A stretch of 64,000 nucleotides of DNA from Tsukamurella conjunctivitidis (GTDB taxonomy: Bacteria; Actinomycetota; Actinomycetes; Mycobacteriales; Mycobacteriaceae). Of this stretch, positions 17,765 to 25,959 are shown in pieces. The notes under the pieces are model-generated. The model did not search any database. It was given only the letters and a program-made list of their open reading frames with translations, and was not told the DNA's origin. The translations under genes and the position numbers were made by a program. Where the stretch lies: assembly GCF_007858475.1 (NCBI RefSeq), contig NZ_VIGX01000001.1, positions 124,001 to 188,000 on the forward strand. Reading direction: 5' to 3'. The first letter of the stretch is position 1. Each line of letters starts with the position of its first letter.

Positions 17765-19258
17765 TCAGACGGTGACCTTGGCCTCCTTGCTGGAGCTCAG
17801 GCGCAGCCCGGACTCCTCGCCGAAGGAGAGCTCGCTGTTCAGCCGCTTGGCGTCCTCGAAGTAGCTCATCGACATGCGCCAGTCGTCGGCCTCGCCCTGG
17901 CGGGGCAGCTCGGCGAGCGCGCGCTGGACGTAGCCGGCCTCGAAGTCGAGGGCGGGGCGGGTCGCCATGTCGGGGTCGGCGACGGCGACGGCGGTGTCCA
18001 GGCCCTTCGCGTCCAGCGTCCCGATCAGCTTGGTGATGTACTTCCACAGCATGCCGACCTTCAGCGTCCACGACGAGTTCGTGTAGCCGATGGCCAGGGC
18101 GGCGTTCGGGACGCCGGAGAGCATCGCGCCGCGGTGGATGACGGCGTTCGGCACGTCGACGTCGCGGCCGTCGACCGACAGCGTCACGCCGCCGAGCAGC
18201 TTGAGCTTGAGACCGGTCGCGGTGACGATGATGTCCGCGTCGAGGTGTTCGCCGCTCGCGAGCTCGATGCCGGTCTCGTCGAAGGTGACGATCTTGTCGG
18301 TCGCGACGGCCGCCTTGCCCGAGCGGATGGCCTTGAACAGGTCACCGTCGGGGACGGCGCACAGGCGCTGGTCCCACGGGTTGTACGGCGGGTTGAAGTG
18401 CACGTCCACCGGGTAGCCCTTGGGCAGGCGCTTGGCGTTCTCGTTGCGGATGATCTTGCGCGCCAGATCCGGGAAGCGCTGCGCGAAGACGTACACGCCG
18501 CGCTGCTGCCAGATGAACCGCTTGCGTGAGAGGTCGTGGCCGATCTTGTGGCCGAAGATCTTGTGCAGGGTGTTGGTGACCGGGTCCTGCTTGGGCACCG
18601 GCATGATGTACGTCGGCGTGCGCTGCAGCATGGTCACGTGCTCGGCCGGCTTCTCACTGGTCAGGAGCGACGGGACCAGGGTGACGGCGGTGGCGCCGGA
18701 GCCGATGACCACGACCTTCTTGCCGCTGTAGTCCAGGTCCTCGGGCCAGAACTGCGGGTGGATGATCTGCCCGGCGAACTTCTCGCGGCCCGCGAACTCG
18801 GGCGTGAAGCCCTGCTCGTAGTCGTAGTAGCCGCTGCCGAAGAGCACCCAGTTCGCGGTGAGCGCGATGCGCTCACCGGCGTGGTCGACCTGCACGGTCC
18901 AGCGGCCGTCCTCGCTCGACCAGTCGGCCGAGACCACCCGGTGGTCGTAGCGCACCTTGTCGACCAGGTCGTTCTCGACCATCGTCTCCTGCAGGTAGTC
19001 GAGGATCTTGTGCGCGTCCGCGATGGAGTCCTTGGACTCCCACGGCTTGAACTCGTAGCCGAAGGTGTGCAGGTCCGAGTCGGAGCGGATGCCCGGGTAC
19101 TTGAACAGGTCCCACGTGCCGCCGAACGTCGACCGGCCCTCGAGGATCGCGAAGGACTTCCCGGGCAGCTCGGTGGTGATGTAGTGGCCGGCGCCGATGC
19201 CGGAGATGCCGGCACCGATCACGATGATGTCGAGGTGCTCGGGCGTGGTGCTCGTCAT
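17765..19258 (-). CDS. Flavin monooxygenase, Baeyer-Villiger type (EthA/MymA-like)
   Basis: A 497-residue NADPH- and FAD-dependent monooxygenase. FAD Rossmann motif GAGISG at 15-20 and NADPH Rossmann motif GSGATA at 186-191 flank an exact Baeyer-Villiger fingerprint FxGxxxHxxxWP (FAGQIIHPQFWP, 161-172). The enzyme would insert oxygen next to a ketone or oxidise S/N in a lipophilic substrate. Length and the YPGIRSDSDLHTFGYEFKPW segment resemble mycobacterial EthA and MymA. ATG 19258 has AGGAGAG upstream. The PucR-type regulator 118 bases upstream on the same strand is the likely controller. The true substrate is unknown; it is not obviously linked to the steroid genes further right. Confidence 0.9.
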   Translation of the reverse strand: MTSTTPEHLDIIVIGAGISGIGAGHYITTELPGKSFAILEGRSTFGGTWDLFKYPGIRSDSDLHTFGYEFKPWESKDSIADAHKILDYLQETMVENDLVDKVRYDHRVVSADWSSEDGRWTVQVDHAGERIALTANWVLFGSGYYDYEQGFTPEFAGREKFAGQIIHPQFWPEDLDYSGKKVVVIGSGATAVTLVPSLLTSEKPAEHVTMLQRTPTYIMPVPKQDPVTNTLHKIFGHKIGHDLSRKRFIWQQRGVYVFAQRFPDLARKIIRNENAKRLPKGYPVDVHFNPPYNPWDQRLCAVPDGDLFKAIRSGKAAVATDKIVTFDETGIELASGEHLDADIIVTATGLKLKLLGGVTLSVDGRDVDVPNAVIHRGAMLSGVPNAALAIGYTNSSWTLKVGMLWKYITKLIGTLDAKGLDTAVAVADPDMATRPALDFEAGYVQRALAELPRQGEADDWRMSMSYFEDAKRLNSELSFGEESGLRLSSSKEAKVTV

Positions 19259-19342
19259 ACTTGTCTCTCCTGGTCCGAGGGCTCAGTGATAGAACCGATG
19301 ACTCACTCTCTCGCTCGACGGTCCTGTCCGGCCAGCGCAGAG

Positions 19343-19371
19343 TGCACCCGGTTGCCACCCGGTCTGGTGCA
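19343..19371. promoter_or_regulatory. Repeats in the pucR-monooxygenase spacer
   Basis: Between the regulator stop and the monooxygenase start lie two direct copies of CACCCGGT spaced 11 bases apart (19345-19352 and 19356-19363). They are enclosed by an inverted repeat TGCACC (19343-19348) / GGTGCA (19366-19371). One helical-turn spacing suggests a binding site for a dimeric protein, possibly the PucR-type regulator. This is inference only. Confidence 0.35.
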
Positions 19372-19376
19372 GATCG

Positions 19377-20621
19377 TCACGCAGGTGCGTCGGGGCCCAG
19401 CCAGCGCAGCACGTCGAGCGCCACCGCCACCCCGGTGGGGTTGTCCGCGAGGGGGCGGGGCAGCAGCTCGTCGGCCCTGGTGAGACGCCGGATCACGGTG
19501 TTGCGGTGCGTGTAGAGGCGTTCCGCGGTGCGCGAGGTGTTGAACTGCTCGTCGACGTACGCCGCGACGGTCTCCCGCGTTTCCTGATCGGCGCTCAGCA
19601 GGTCGCCGAGCGTGTCGCGGACGAATTCGTCGGCCTTCCCGGTGTCGCTGGTGACCAGCGAGATCAGCGCGATGTCGTCGTATCCCGCCACTCGCCGCCG
19701 GGTGCGCAGCCGCGTCATGACGCGCTGCGTGGTGCCCGCGTCGAGGTGGCTGCGACGGAACCCGTCGAGGTCCTCGCCCGGCCGTCCGATCGCGACGCGC
19801 ACCTCGGGGTGGTCGGCCAGTTCGCGGGCCAGGTCCGCGGAGTCGAGGACGACGGTGCCCGGCAGCCACAGCCACAGCGCCGACGCGCTCGCGACCACGG
19901 TCAGCGGCCGGGGTGTCCCCGCGCGCCGGGCGAGGGCGTGGGCGGCGGCGTCGAGATCGCCGACCGCGCCGGTGGTCCAGACGACCGCCGCGGTATGCGG
20001 CCCGGTCAGTCGATAGCCCAGCTGCTGCTCCGCGCGCGGCCGCGTGATGGGGGCGCCCTCCAGGATCAGCGAGACCGCGGCCAGACGGTCCGCGTTCGTC
20101 CCGGTGGTCAGCTGCTCGCGTTCGCCCGCCATGCGGATCGTGATGGCGTCGATGGTGTCGTCCACGTACGTCGACATCGACGCCCACGTGACGGCCAGGA
20201 GCTCGCGCAGTTCGGCCGGGTCGTCGGTGAGCTCGAAGCAGACGTTCATCCACAGCGTCCACGCGGTGTTGAGGCCTTTGCGGTAGGTGTCGATCCCGTG
20301 CAGGTCGAGGCCCCGTCGGACGAGGTCGCGCGCGACGGCGAGCGCGTCGGCGGAGTCGATGTTGGGCGGCACTCGTCGGCCCGGATGAGCCAGGTTGTGC
20401 GCCGCCCAGTGCAGCATCACGGCGGTGTCGGAGTTGCGGACCAGCTCGGCCAGGGTCGGGTCCGAGGCGATCGGGGACAGGATGACGCCGGTCAGGGTGG
20501 CGTCCTGCAGCGCGGTCACCCACTCGTCGGGCGCGTTGCTCGCGAACTCCGCGGCGCGGCGGATCAGCTCCTTCACCCGGTCCGAGGGCTCGGGCCAGTT
20601 CTGCTCCGTCGGCGCACCCAT
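19377..20621 (-). CDS. PucR/CdaR-family transcriptional regulator
   Basis: A 414-residue regulator of the PucR type. The C-terminus has the characteristic helix-turn-helix TAERLYTHRNTVIRRLTRADELL (about residues 365-387), and the middle contains a GGDEF-like CdaR segment (residues about 180-330). The N-terminal 150 residues form the helical sensor domain of many actinobacterial PucR proteins. Members usually activate or repress an adjacent catabolic oxidoreductase. Here the monooxygenase follows on the same strand, so co-regulation is plausible. ATG 20621 is divergent from the BASS transporter 37 bases away. No effector can be read from the sequence. Confidence 0.85.
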   Translation of the reverse strand: MGAPTEQNWPEPSDRVKELIRRAAEFASNAPDEWVTALQDATLTGVILSPIASDPTLAELVRNSDTAVMLHWAAHNLAHPGRRVPPNIDSADALAVARDLVRRGLDLHGIDTYRKGLNTAWTLWMNVCFELTDDPAELRELLAVTWASMSTYVDDTIDAITIRMAGEREQLTTGTNADRLAAVSLILEGAPITRPRAEQQLGYRLTGPHTAAVVWTTGAVGDLDAAAHALARRAGTPRPLTVVASASALWLWLPGTVVLDSADLARELADHPEVRVAIGRPGEDLDGFRRSHLDAGTTQRVMTRLRTRRRVAGYDDIALISLVTSDTGKADEFVRDTLGDLLSADQETRETVAAYVDEQFNTSRTAERLYTHRNTVIRRLTRADELLPRPLADNPTGVAVALDVLRWLGPDAPA

Positions 20622-20658
20622 GCGTGGAACCCTACTGACCCGTCGGCCGAACTAGGGT

Positions 20659-21630
20659 GTGCGCGTGATGCGAATGCGGGCGGCGGCCGGGTGGGCGGAC
20701 GCCCATCAGGTCCCGCTGTACCTCGCCGGGCTGGTTCTCGGGGCCGTCCTCGGCCTGTCCGTCCCGACGGTGGCGGGCCCCGCCGAGGCCGTCATCAATC
20801 CCGTGCTCGCGCTGCTGCTCTACGCGACCTTCCTCGGGATCCCGTTCGCGCGCATGGGGGAGGCCCTGCGGGACGTGCGCTTCCTCGGCACCGTGCTGGC
20901 GGTGAATTTCATCGCGGTGCCGATCGTGGTTCTCGCGGTGTCGCGGATCGTCGCGCACGACCGGGTGCTGCTCGTCGGGGTGCTGTTCGTGCTGCTCACG
21001 CCGTGTGTGGACTACGTGATCGTGTTCAGCGGACTCGCCGGCGGCGCGCAGGACCGGCTGCTCGCCGCCGCGCCCCTGCTGATGCTGGTGCAGATGATGC
21101 TGTTGCCGCTGTACCTGTGGCTGTTCGTGGGTGGGGATGTGGTGCGCACCGTCGACTACGGGCCGTTCGCCGAGGCGTTCGGGTGGGTGATCGTGGTGCC
21201 GCTGGTCCTCGCGGGTGCGACGCAGTGGGCGGCCTCCCGAACGGGGTGGGGCGCGACGGTGTCGTCGGTCGTGACGGGCGCGATGGTGCCGATCATGGTG
21301 CTGACGCTCGCGGTGGTGGTCGCGTCGCAGATCGCGGGCGTGCGCGATCAGCTCTCGTCACTGCTGCTCACGATCCCGGTGTACGTGCTGTTCGCGCTGG
21401 TGATGACGCCGATCGGGGCTGCGGCCGGACGCATCGCCGGCCTGGACGTGCCGAGCCGGCGCAGCGTCGTCTTCAGCGGCGTCACGCGGAACTCGCTCGT
21501 GATCCTGCCGCTGGTCCTGGCGCTGCCCGGCGCGTACGACCTGGCGCCGCTGGTGGTCGTGACGCAGACGCTCGTGGAGCTGGTGGTGATGGTGCTCTTC
21601 GTCCGGTTGATCCCGCGCCTGATCCTCTAG
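20659..21630 (+). CDS. BASS/ACR3-like membrane transporter
   Basis: A 323-residue protein with about ten membrane helices of the bile acid:sodium symporter superfamily. The LTPCVDYVIVFSGLAGG segment, with its conserved Pro-Cys in a membrane helix, resembles the arsenite-exporter (ACR3) and related branches; NSLVILPLVLALPG is the second family signature. Whether the substrate is arsenite, an organic anion or a sterol-like acid cannot be told. No ars genes are nearby. Several starts are possible within six codons (GTG 20659 or 20665, ATG 20668 or 20674). It is divergent from the PucR gene and followed 28 bases later by a small membrane protein gene. Confidence 0.8.
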   Translation: MRVMRMRAAAGWADAHQVPLYLAGLVLGAVLGLSVPTVAGPAEAVINPVLALLLYATFLGIPFARMGEALRDVRFLGTVLAVNFIAVPIVVLAVSRIVAHDRVLLVGVLFVLLTPCVDYVIVFSGLAGGAQDRLLAAAPLLMLVQMMLLPLYLWLFVGGDVVRTVDYGPFAEAFGWVIVVPLVLAGATQWAASRTGWGATVSSVVTGAMVPIMVLTLAVVVASQIAGVRDQLSSLLLTIPVYVLFALVMTPIGAAAGRIAGLDVPSRRSVVFSGVTRNSLVILPLVLALPGAYDLAPLVVVTQTLVELVVMVLFVRLIPRLIL

Positions 21631-21658
21631 CCCGAGGTTCGCCGATCGCTATCCTGTC

Positions 21659-22240
21659 GTGATGGATGCGGATTCCGGTCAGTCGAGCGTGCGGCGGCCG
21701 ACACCCCTCGATGTGGTGGGAGCCGTTCTCGCCGTGCTCGTCGCGATCGAGGTGCTCGCGTGGCTGTGGGGGCAGACCCTGGGCACGGACATGCTGTGGC
21801 AGGCTTTCTCGCTGCTGAGCGGCAGCGTGCTCGTTGTGGCGTGGCTCATCTACCTTGTGATCTGGGTGGCGCGGCGGAAGCGGTACGCCCGGCATCTCCT
21901 GGTGATTCCGGTGATCGGCCTCTTGGCGTTGGCCGTCGCGTTCACCGGCTTGCCGCAGAAGGCGCGATGGTCGTACGACGAGCCCAGGCTCACCGCGGCG
22001 GCCCGAGCGGTGCTGGCCGACCCCCGGACGGAGTTTCATGACAGCGGCGACCAGCGGATAGGCACGCAGGAGGTGTACGCGACGGACAAGACCGGCGGCG
22101 TGGTCACGTTCTCGATCTTCGGCGGCGGCTTCAGCGTCACGACGCTCGAGTATCGGCCCGATGGAAGCGCACCGGAGTTCGGCGGAGAGCTACGGAGCGA
22201 GAAGCTGTCCGACGACTGGTGGCTCGTCATGATCGACTAG
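21659..22240 (+). CDS. Small membrane protein of unknown function
   Basis: A 193-residue protein with three predicted membrane helices (about 18-38, 45-70 and 78-98). A C-terminal domain of about 90 residues follows (YDEPRLTAAARAVLADPRTEF... VTFSIFGGGFSVTTLEYRPDG), predicted outside the cytoplasm. I recognise no family. The start is GTG 21659 or ATG 21662. It may form an operon with the preceding BASS transporter (28-base gap), though its codon use is a little less GC-biased. It ends 7 bases before the stop of the convergent P450 gene. Confidence 0.65.
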   Translation: MMDADSGQSSVRRPTPLDVVGAVLAVLVAIEVLAWLWGQTLGTDMLWQAFSLLSGSVLVVAWLIYLVIWVARRKRYARHLLVIPVIGLLALAVAFTGLPQKARWSYDEPRLTAAARAVLADPRTEFHDSGDQRIGTQEVYATDKTGGVVTFSIFGGGFSVTTLEYRPDGSAPEFGGELRSEKLSDDWWLVMID

Positions 22241-22247
22241 CGAGCCC

Positions 22248-23447
22248 TCACCGTCGTGCGACGCGGATAGGTAGCGACGACAGCCCGCGCACGTTGAGCG
22301 AGTGCACCCGCTCGACGTTCTCGAAGTCCACCTCGTAATCGCGGACGCTCGCGACGACCTCGCCCAGCGCGACGTCGGCCTCGAGCTTCGCGAGGTGCGA
22401 GCCGAGGCAGAAGTGGCTGCCGAAGCCGAAACTCAGCGACGCCGAGGTGTCGCGGCCGATCCGGTACGCCGCGGCGTCGTCGAAGACGCCCGCGTCGCGA
22501 TTCGCGGACGCGACCAGGAGCAGCACCCGATCCCCTTGGGGGATCACGGTTCCCCGGAACTCCACGTCGACGGCCGCGCGGCGCAGCAGCACCTGCGTCG
22601 ACGTGTCATAGCGCAGGGTCTCCGCCGACCAGTCCGCCACGGCCGACGGCGCGCCGAAGGGCTTCGCTACCTCATCGGGATATCGCGCGCCCCAGTACAT
22701 CGCGTTGCCGAGCAGCTTGGTGGTCGTCTCGTTCCCGGCGACGATCATGAGGATCAGGATGCCGACGATCTCGGCGTCCGTGAGTGTTTCCGGTCCGTCG
22801 TCGCCGGCGAACTGCGCCGTGGTCAACGCGGAGATCAGGTCGTCGGCGGGGCGGGCGCGCCGTTCGGTCACGAGGTCGAGGTAGTACTGGTACAGGCCGA
22901 AGAAGGCCTCGGCGGCCGGCTGCGGCACATCGAAGACGCCGTCCTCGCGGTGGATCAGCACATCACCGAGGCGGCGCAGTTCGCCCCGGTCGGCCGTGGG
23001 GACGCCCATCATCTCGGAGATCACCTCCATCGGCACGAGTGCGGCGAAGTCGGCGACGAAGTCGAACTCGGTGCGGTCGAGGCACGCCGCCCAGTGTTCG
23101 CGCACCCGCTCCTCGATCCACGGTCGAAGGGCGGCTACGCGTTTCGGGGTGAACGCCTTCGCGACCAGCCGTCGGATCCGCAGGTGTCGTGGGTCGTCCA
23201 TCGCGAGGAAGCTCATCGCGTACTCGGCGTCGGGCGAGTACGCCGCGGGTTCCAGCGTGACGCCCCATGCGCTGGAGAGGCGTTCGGTGTCGCGGAACGC
23301 GGCGCGCACGTCGTCGTACCGGGACAGCGCCCAGAAGTCGCGCTCCGGGTTGTAGTGCACGGGCTGTTCCGCGCGTAGCCGCTCGAAGACCGGGTACGGG
23401 TCGTCGTGGAAGGCGTAGGAGTACGGGTCGAGAACCGGATTGGACAT
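22248..23447 (-). CDS. Cytochrome P450
   Basis: A 399-residue soluble bacterial P450. Heme-binding loop FGFGSHFCLG (340-349) with ligand Cys347, oxygen-activating I-helix AGNET (237-241) and the ExxR pair ETLR (276-279) are all intact. Class I P450s of this length take electrons from a ferredoxin; none is adjacent. The substrate is unknown. It does not look like the steroid C26-hydroxylase CYP125. The gene begins at ATG 23447, which is embedded in a palindromic operator also found at the start of the upstream tetR gene. A TACTGT -10 element lies 8 bases before the ATG, so the mRNA is probably leaderless. Repression by the TetR protein is likely. Confidence 0.93.
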   Translation of the reverse strand: MSNPVLDPYSYAFHDDPYPVFERLRAEQPVHYNPERDFWALSRYDDVRAAFRDTERLSSAWGVTLEPAAYSPDAEYAMSFLAMDDPRHLRIRRLVAKAFTPKRVAALRPWIEERVREHWAACLDRTEFDFVADFAALVPMEVISEMMGVPTADRGELRRLGDVLIHREDGVFDVPQPAAEAFFGLYQYYLDLVTERRARPADDLISALTTAQFAGDDGPETLTDAEIVGILILMIVAGNETTTKLLGNAMYWGARYPDEVAKPFGAPSAVADWSAETLRYDTSTQVLLRRAAVDVEFRGTVIPQGDRVLLLVASANRDAGVFDDAAAYRIGRDTSASLSFGFGSHFCLGSHLAKLEADVALGEVVASVRDYEVDFENVERVHSLNVRGLSSLPIRVARR

Positions 23448-23466
23448 GTGTCCAGACAGTAGTCCA
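23441..23466. promoter_or_regulatory. Operator over P450 start codon (probable TetR site)
   Basis: On the minus strand the sequence reads TGGAC-TACT-GTCTGGAC-ACAT-GTCCA: three related half-sites making two overlapping palindromes. The right one (TGGAC-N4-GTCCA) is perfect and contains the P450 ATG. TACTGT, fitting the mycobacterial -10 form TANNNT, sits 8 bases before the ATG. The near-identical element at 24062-24087 covers the tetR start. Bound repressor would block both -10 and start. Confidence 0.75.
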
Positions 23467-23498
23467 GAATCATTCGGAAGGGAACACGTTCTCGTTCG

Positions 23499-24068
23499 TC
23501 AGCGCGACATCATCAGGTCGACGGCACGGGTCAACGCCGCCTTCGAGGCGTCCACGTCGCGATACCCCATCCCGGCCTGCACGAGCACACCGGAGTACGC
23601 GAGCTCGACGGACTCCACCAGGCCCGACGGTGCGTCGCGCCCCAGGGCCTCCGTCAGCCGGGCGCGCAGGAGCAGGCCGACCCGGAGTCGCACGGCCTGC
23701 GCATCGGCCTCGTATCCGAGGAGCGCCGCGTTCACCGCGGTCGCGAACTGGGGGTCGATCAGCACCAGTTCGAGGAGGCTGTCGAGCACCTGCAGCAGGC
23801 GCTCCCGCGGGGGTGCACTCGGATCCGGCTCGATCAGTTCTGCCTCGACCCGTCGCGCGAAGACCTCCGCGATCAGGTGATTCTTCGACGAGAAGTACGT
23901 GTACGCCGTCGCCGGCGAAACACCCGCGGCCCGCGCCGCGAGGCGCACGGTGAACCCGTCGACGCCGTGCTCGGCGAGCGCTGCGGGCACCGCTGCGCAC
24001 AGCTTCGCCACCGTGTCGGCCTGGGCGGGGGACAACCGCCTGCGGGGGAGGTCCGTCGAGCTGGACAT
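23499..24068 (-). CDS. TetR-family transcriptional regulator (likely P450 repressor)
   Basis: A 189-residue TetR protein starting at ATG 24068 (MSSSTDLPRRRLSPAQADTVAKL). N-terminal helix-turn-helix GFTVRLAARAAGVSPATAYTYFSSKNHLIAEVF, then a helical ligand domain. The longer frame from 24176 has a low-complexity N-terminus and is unlikely. The operator palindrome at 24062-24087 overlaps this ATG, and TATCGT (TANNNT) lies 8 bases upstream, implying a leaderless, autoregulated gene. The same operator at the start of the next gene, a P450, makes that the obvious target. The ligand is perhaps the P450 substrate. Confidence 0.88.
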   Translation of the reverse strand: MSSSTDLPRRRLSPAQADTVAKLCAAVPAALAEHGVDGFTVRLAARAAGVSPATAYTYFSSKNHLIAEVFARRVEAELIEPDPSAPPRERLLQVLDSLLELVLIDPQFATAVNAALLGYEADAQAVRLRVGLLLRARLTEALGRDAPSGLVESVELAYSGVLVQAGMGYRDVDASKAALTRAVDLMMSR

Positions 24069-24087
24069 GCGTCCAGACGATAGTCCA
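24062..24087. promoter_or_regulatory. Operator over tetR start codon
   Basis: Minus-strand TGGAC-TATC-GTCTGGAC-GCAT-GTCCA, matching the P450 operator at all but three or four positions. The right palindrome has 6-base arms (CTGGAC/GTCCAG) and contains the tetR ATG. TATCGT fits a TANNNT -10 box 8 bases before the ATG. Confidence 0.75.
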
Positions 24088-24417
24088 TCTGCTGCGGCGT
24101 CCCCCGGGAGAAGGCGACGCCCGCGCGCACCGCGCGAGTACGCCGCGGCCACTTTTGTCGCATTTATGCAGTTCAAAAGGTTCTGCTATTTTTCATAACA
24201 ATCGTTGCGCAAATCATTCGGCTTCGCTAACGTGGCCCGCGTCACATCGACACGAACGAAGGGAGTGCCTCCTCGTCGGGATCCGCGTCCTCGCACACGT
24301 GACCGAACGCTGACCTCCGCTCCCCCTCTCCGGCCGCAGCCCGCCGGCGTTCTTCGCCTCATGGCCCGCGTCGTCGCCCGGCCGCCCTCCTTTCGCTCCT
24401 CTGAAGTGAGTTCAGTC
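24069..24417. other. Divergent region tetR / MFS transporter with long leader
   Basis: 349 bases without a convincing gene. The left part holds the tetR operator, then an AT-rich stretch (about 24150-24225, including GCTATTTTTCATAACAATCG) with a good promoter for the rightward MFS gene. From about 24240 to 24417 follows a leader of roughly 180 bases, Arg/Pro-rich if translated in frame with the transporter. A leader peptide or attenuator is possible; no clear hairpin or ribosome binding site was found. Confidence 0.5.
24205..24233 (+). promoter_or_regulatory. Promoter for the MFS-oxidoreductase pair
   Basis: TTGCGC (24205-24210), a 17-base spacer, then TAACGT (24228-24233), which fits the actinobacterial TANNNT -10 form. 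Transcription would begin near 24240, giving a leader of about 180 bases before the MFS start at 24418. Confidence 0.5.
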
Positions 24418-25860
24418 ATGCCCAATTCCCTTGCGTCGGCGCAGTCCGACACCGGTCGGGGTCTCGAGATCCTGGCCCGGATGGACCGTCTCCCCATCGT
24501 CCGTTCGCACATCGTGTGGATCACGCTCATCGCGATCAACATGATGATCGAGTACTACGACAACGGCCTGAACATCCCGCTCGCTACCGAGCTCCCGCGC
24601 GATCCGCAGACCCGGGTCGCGCCGGAGACGGTCGGCAACGTGCTCTCGATCTTCTACGCGGGCATGATCGTCGGCGCCATCGTCGGCGGCCGCCTCGCCG
24701 ACCGCTACGGCAGGCGCCCGGTCCTCGTCTGGGGAACCGTCCTGTACTCGTGTGCGTCGTTGATGACCGCTGCCCTGCCGCACTACGAATACCTGCTGGT
24801 CTCGCGGTTCATCACGGGCATCGGCGTGCAGGCGGTGACCTCGGTGCTCGTGACCTACATGGCCGAGCTCTTCCCGTCCGCCAAGCGCGGCAGATTCGTC
24901 GCGGTCTCGACCATCTCGTTCACCATCACCGCGCCGTTCCTGGCGGCGCTGTCGGTGTTCATCCTGCCCGCGAACGCGCCGGGGGCGTGGCGGATCCTCG
25001 CGCTCGTCGGCGCCGCCGGCCTGCTGGTGGTCCCCGCGATCCGGCTGCTGATGCCGGAATCGCCGCGGTGGTTGATCGCCAACGGCCGGACCGACGAGGC
25101 CGAGCGCCTGGTCGAGCGCCTGGAGGCCGAGGCACTCGCGAGCGGCAGGCCGCTCGCTCCCTTCGACGTCGCCGGCGAGGCGCGCGAGGCGAAGATGACC
25201 CTCCGTCGACTGATGTCGGACAAGGGGCTGCTGAAGATCGTCGCCGTGGTCGGATTCGGTTGGTTCGGAGCGACTCTGGGGCTCTACCTGCACCACAACT
25301 TCATCGTCACCGTGCTGTACTCGATGTACCTCGCCGAGGGGCGGGACAAGGCCGCCGCCCTCGACAGCTCCTACCTGTCGTATCTGATCTGGTCCAGTGT
25401 GTACGTGGTGACGCCGGTCCTCACCTACTTCCTGATCAGCCGGTTCGAGCGGAAGACGGTGATCCTGCTGGGGTCGGTGACCGGTGCCGTCGCCATCCTC
25501 GCCACGGCCTACGGCGGCATCCCGCTCTACAACGTGGGGGCGACGGTCGGCTTCGTACTGTCCGGCGTGGTCTTCTCGGCGTACTACGCGTACATCCCGG
25601 AGGTCGTGCCCACCGAGGCGCGAGGGTTCGGCTCCGGGGTCATCTTCGGGGTCGGTCGCCTGGGTGCCATGGTGACGGGGATCCTGTACACCGCCCTGTA
25701 CTACCCGGCTCCGAAGGGCGTCTTCGGCTGGGATCGTGAGGGCGTGTTCACCGTCGCCGCGGCCGCCTACATCGTCTCGGCGCTGGTCGTCGTCGCCTTC
25801 GGGCCCAAGACCGCCAATCGATCCCTCGAGCAGGTCGAGGCCGAACGGGGGCGGGGGTGA
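24418..25860 (+). CDS. MFS transporter (metabolite:H+ symporter/sugar-porter type)
   Basis: A 480-residue major facilitator with twelve predicted helices. Motifs include GGRLADRYGRRPV in the first cytoplasmic loop and PESPRWLIANGR after helix 6, both typical of the sugar-porter and metabolite:H+ symporter families. The helix 1 motif IEYYDNGLNIPLA resembles acid/aromatic carriers. ATG 24418 begins MPNSLASAQSDTGRG. The frame is open back to 24205, but that extension is Arg/Pro-rich and unlike a transporter N-terminus. The molybdenum oxidoreductase starts 99 bases downstream on the same strand, so the pair may import a sulfoxide or N-oxide and reduce it; this is inference. Confidence 0.88.
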   Translation: MPNSLASAQSDTGRGLEILARMDRLPIVRSHIVWITLIAINMMIEYYDNGLNIPLATELPRDPQTRVAPETVGNVLSIFYAGMIVGAIVGGRLADRYGRRPVLVWGTVLYSCASLMTAALPHYEYLLVSRFITGIGVQAVTSVLVTYMAELFPSAKRGRFVAVSTISFTITAPFLAALSVFILPANAPGAWRILALVGAAGLLVVPAIRLLMPESPRWLIANGRTDEAERLVERLEAEALASGRPLAPFDVAGEAREAKMTLRRLMSDKGLLKIVAVVGFGWFGATLGLYLHHNFIVTVLYSMYLAEGRDKAAALDSSYLSYLIWSSVYVVTPVLTYFLISRFERKTVILLGSVTGAVAILATAYGGIPLYNVGATVGFVLSGVVFSAYYAYIPEVVPTEARGFGSGVIFGVGRLGAMVTGILYTALYYPAPKGVFGWDREGVFTVAAAAYIVSALVVVAFGPKTANRSLEQVEAERGRG

Positions 25861-25959
25861 TTCGGGGAGTACCGCTCATGATGGTCGATCGACGGGAACG
25901 GTGCCACTATGGGGTTGTGTACCCGCTGTCCCCCGACGCCTCGCGAGCAGGAGGTCACC

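Noticed and set aside
23480-23493. KstR-like element GGGAACACGTTCTC near the tetR stop
   Set aside because: It matches the core but not either outer fixed base of TNNAACNNGTTNNA, and the two genes have their own distinct operators.
24205-24417. N-terminal extension of the MFS transporter
   Set aside because: The extra 71 residues are Arg/Pro-rich, begin inside the proposed promoter, and do not resemble a transporter N-terminus.
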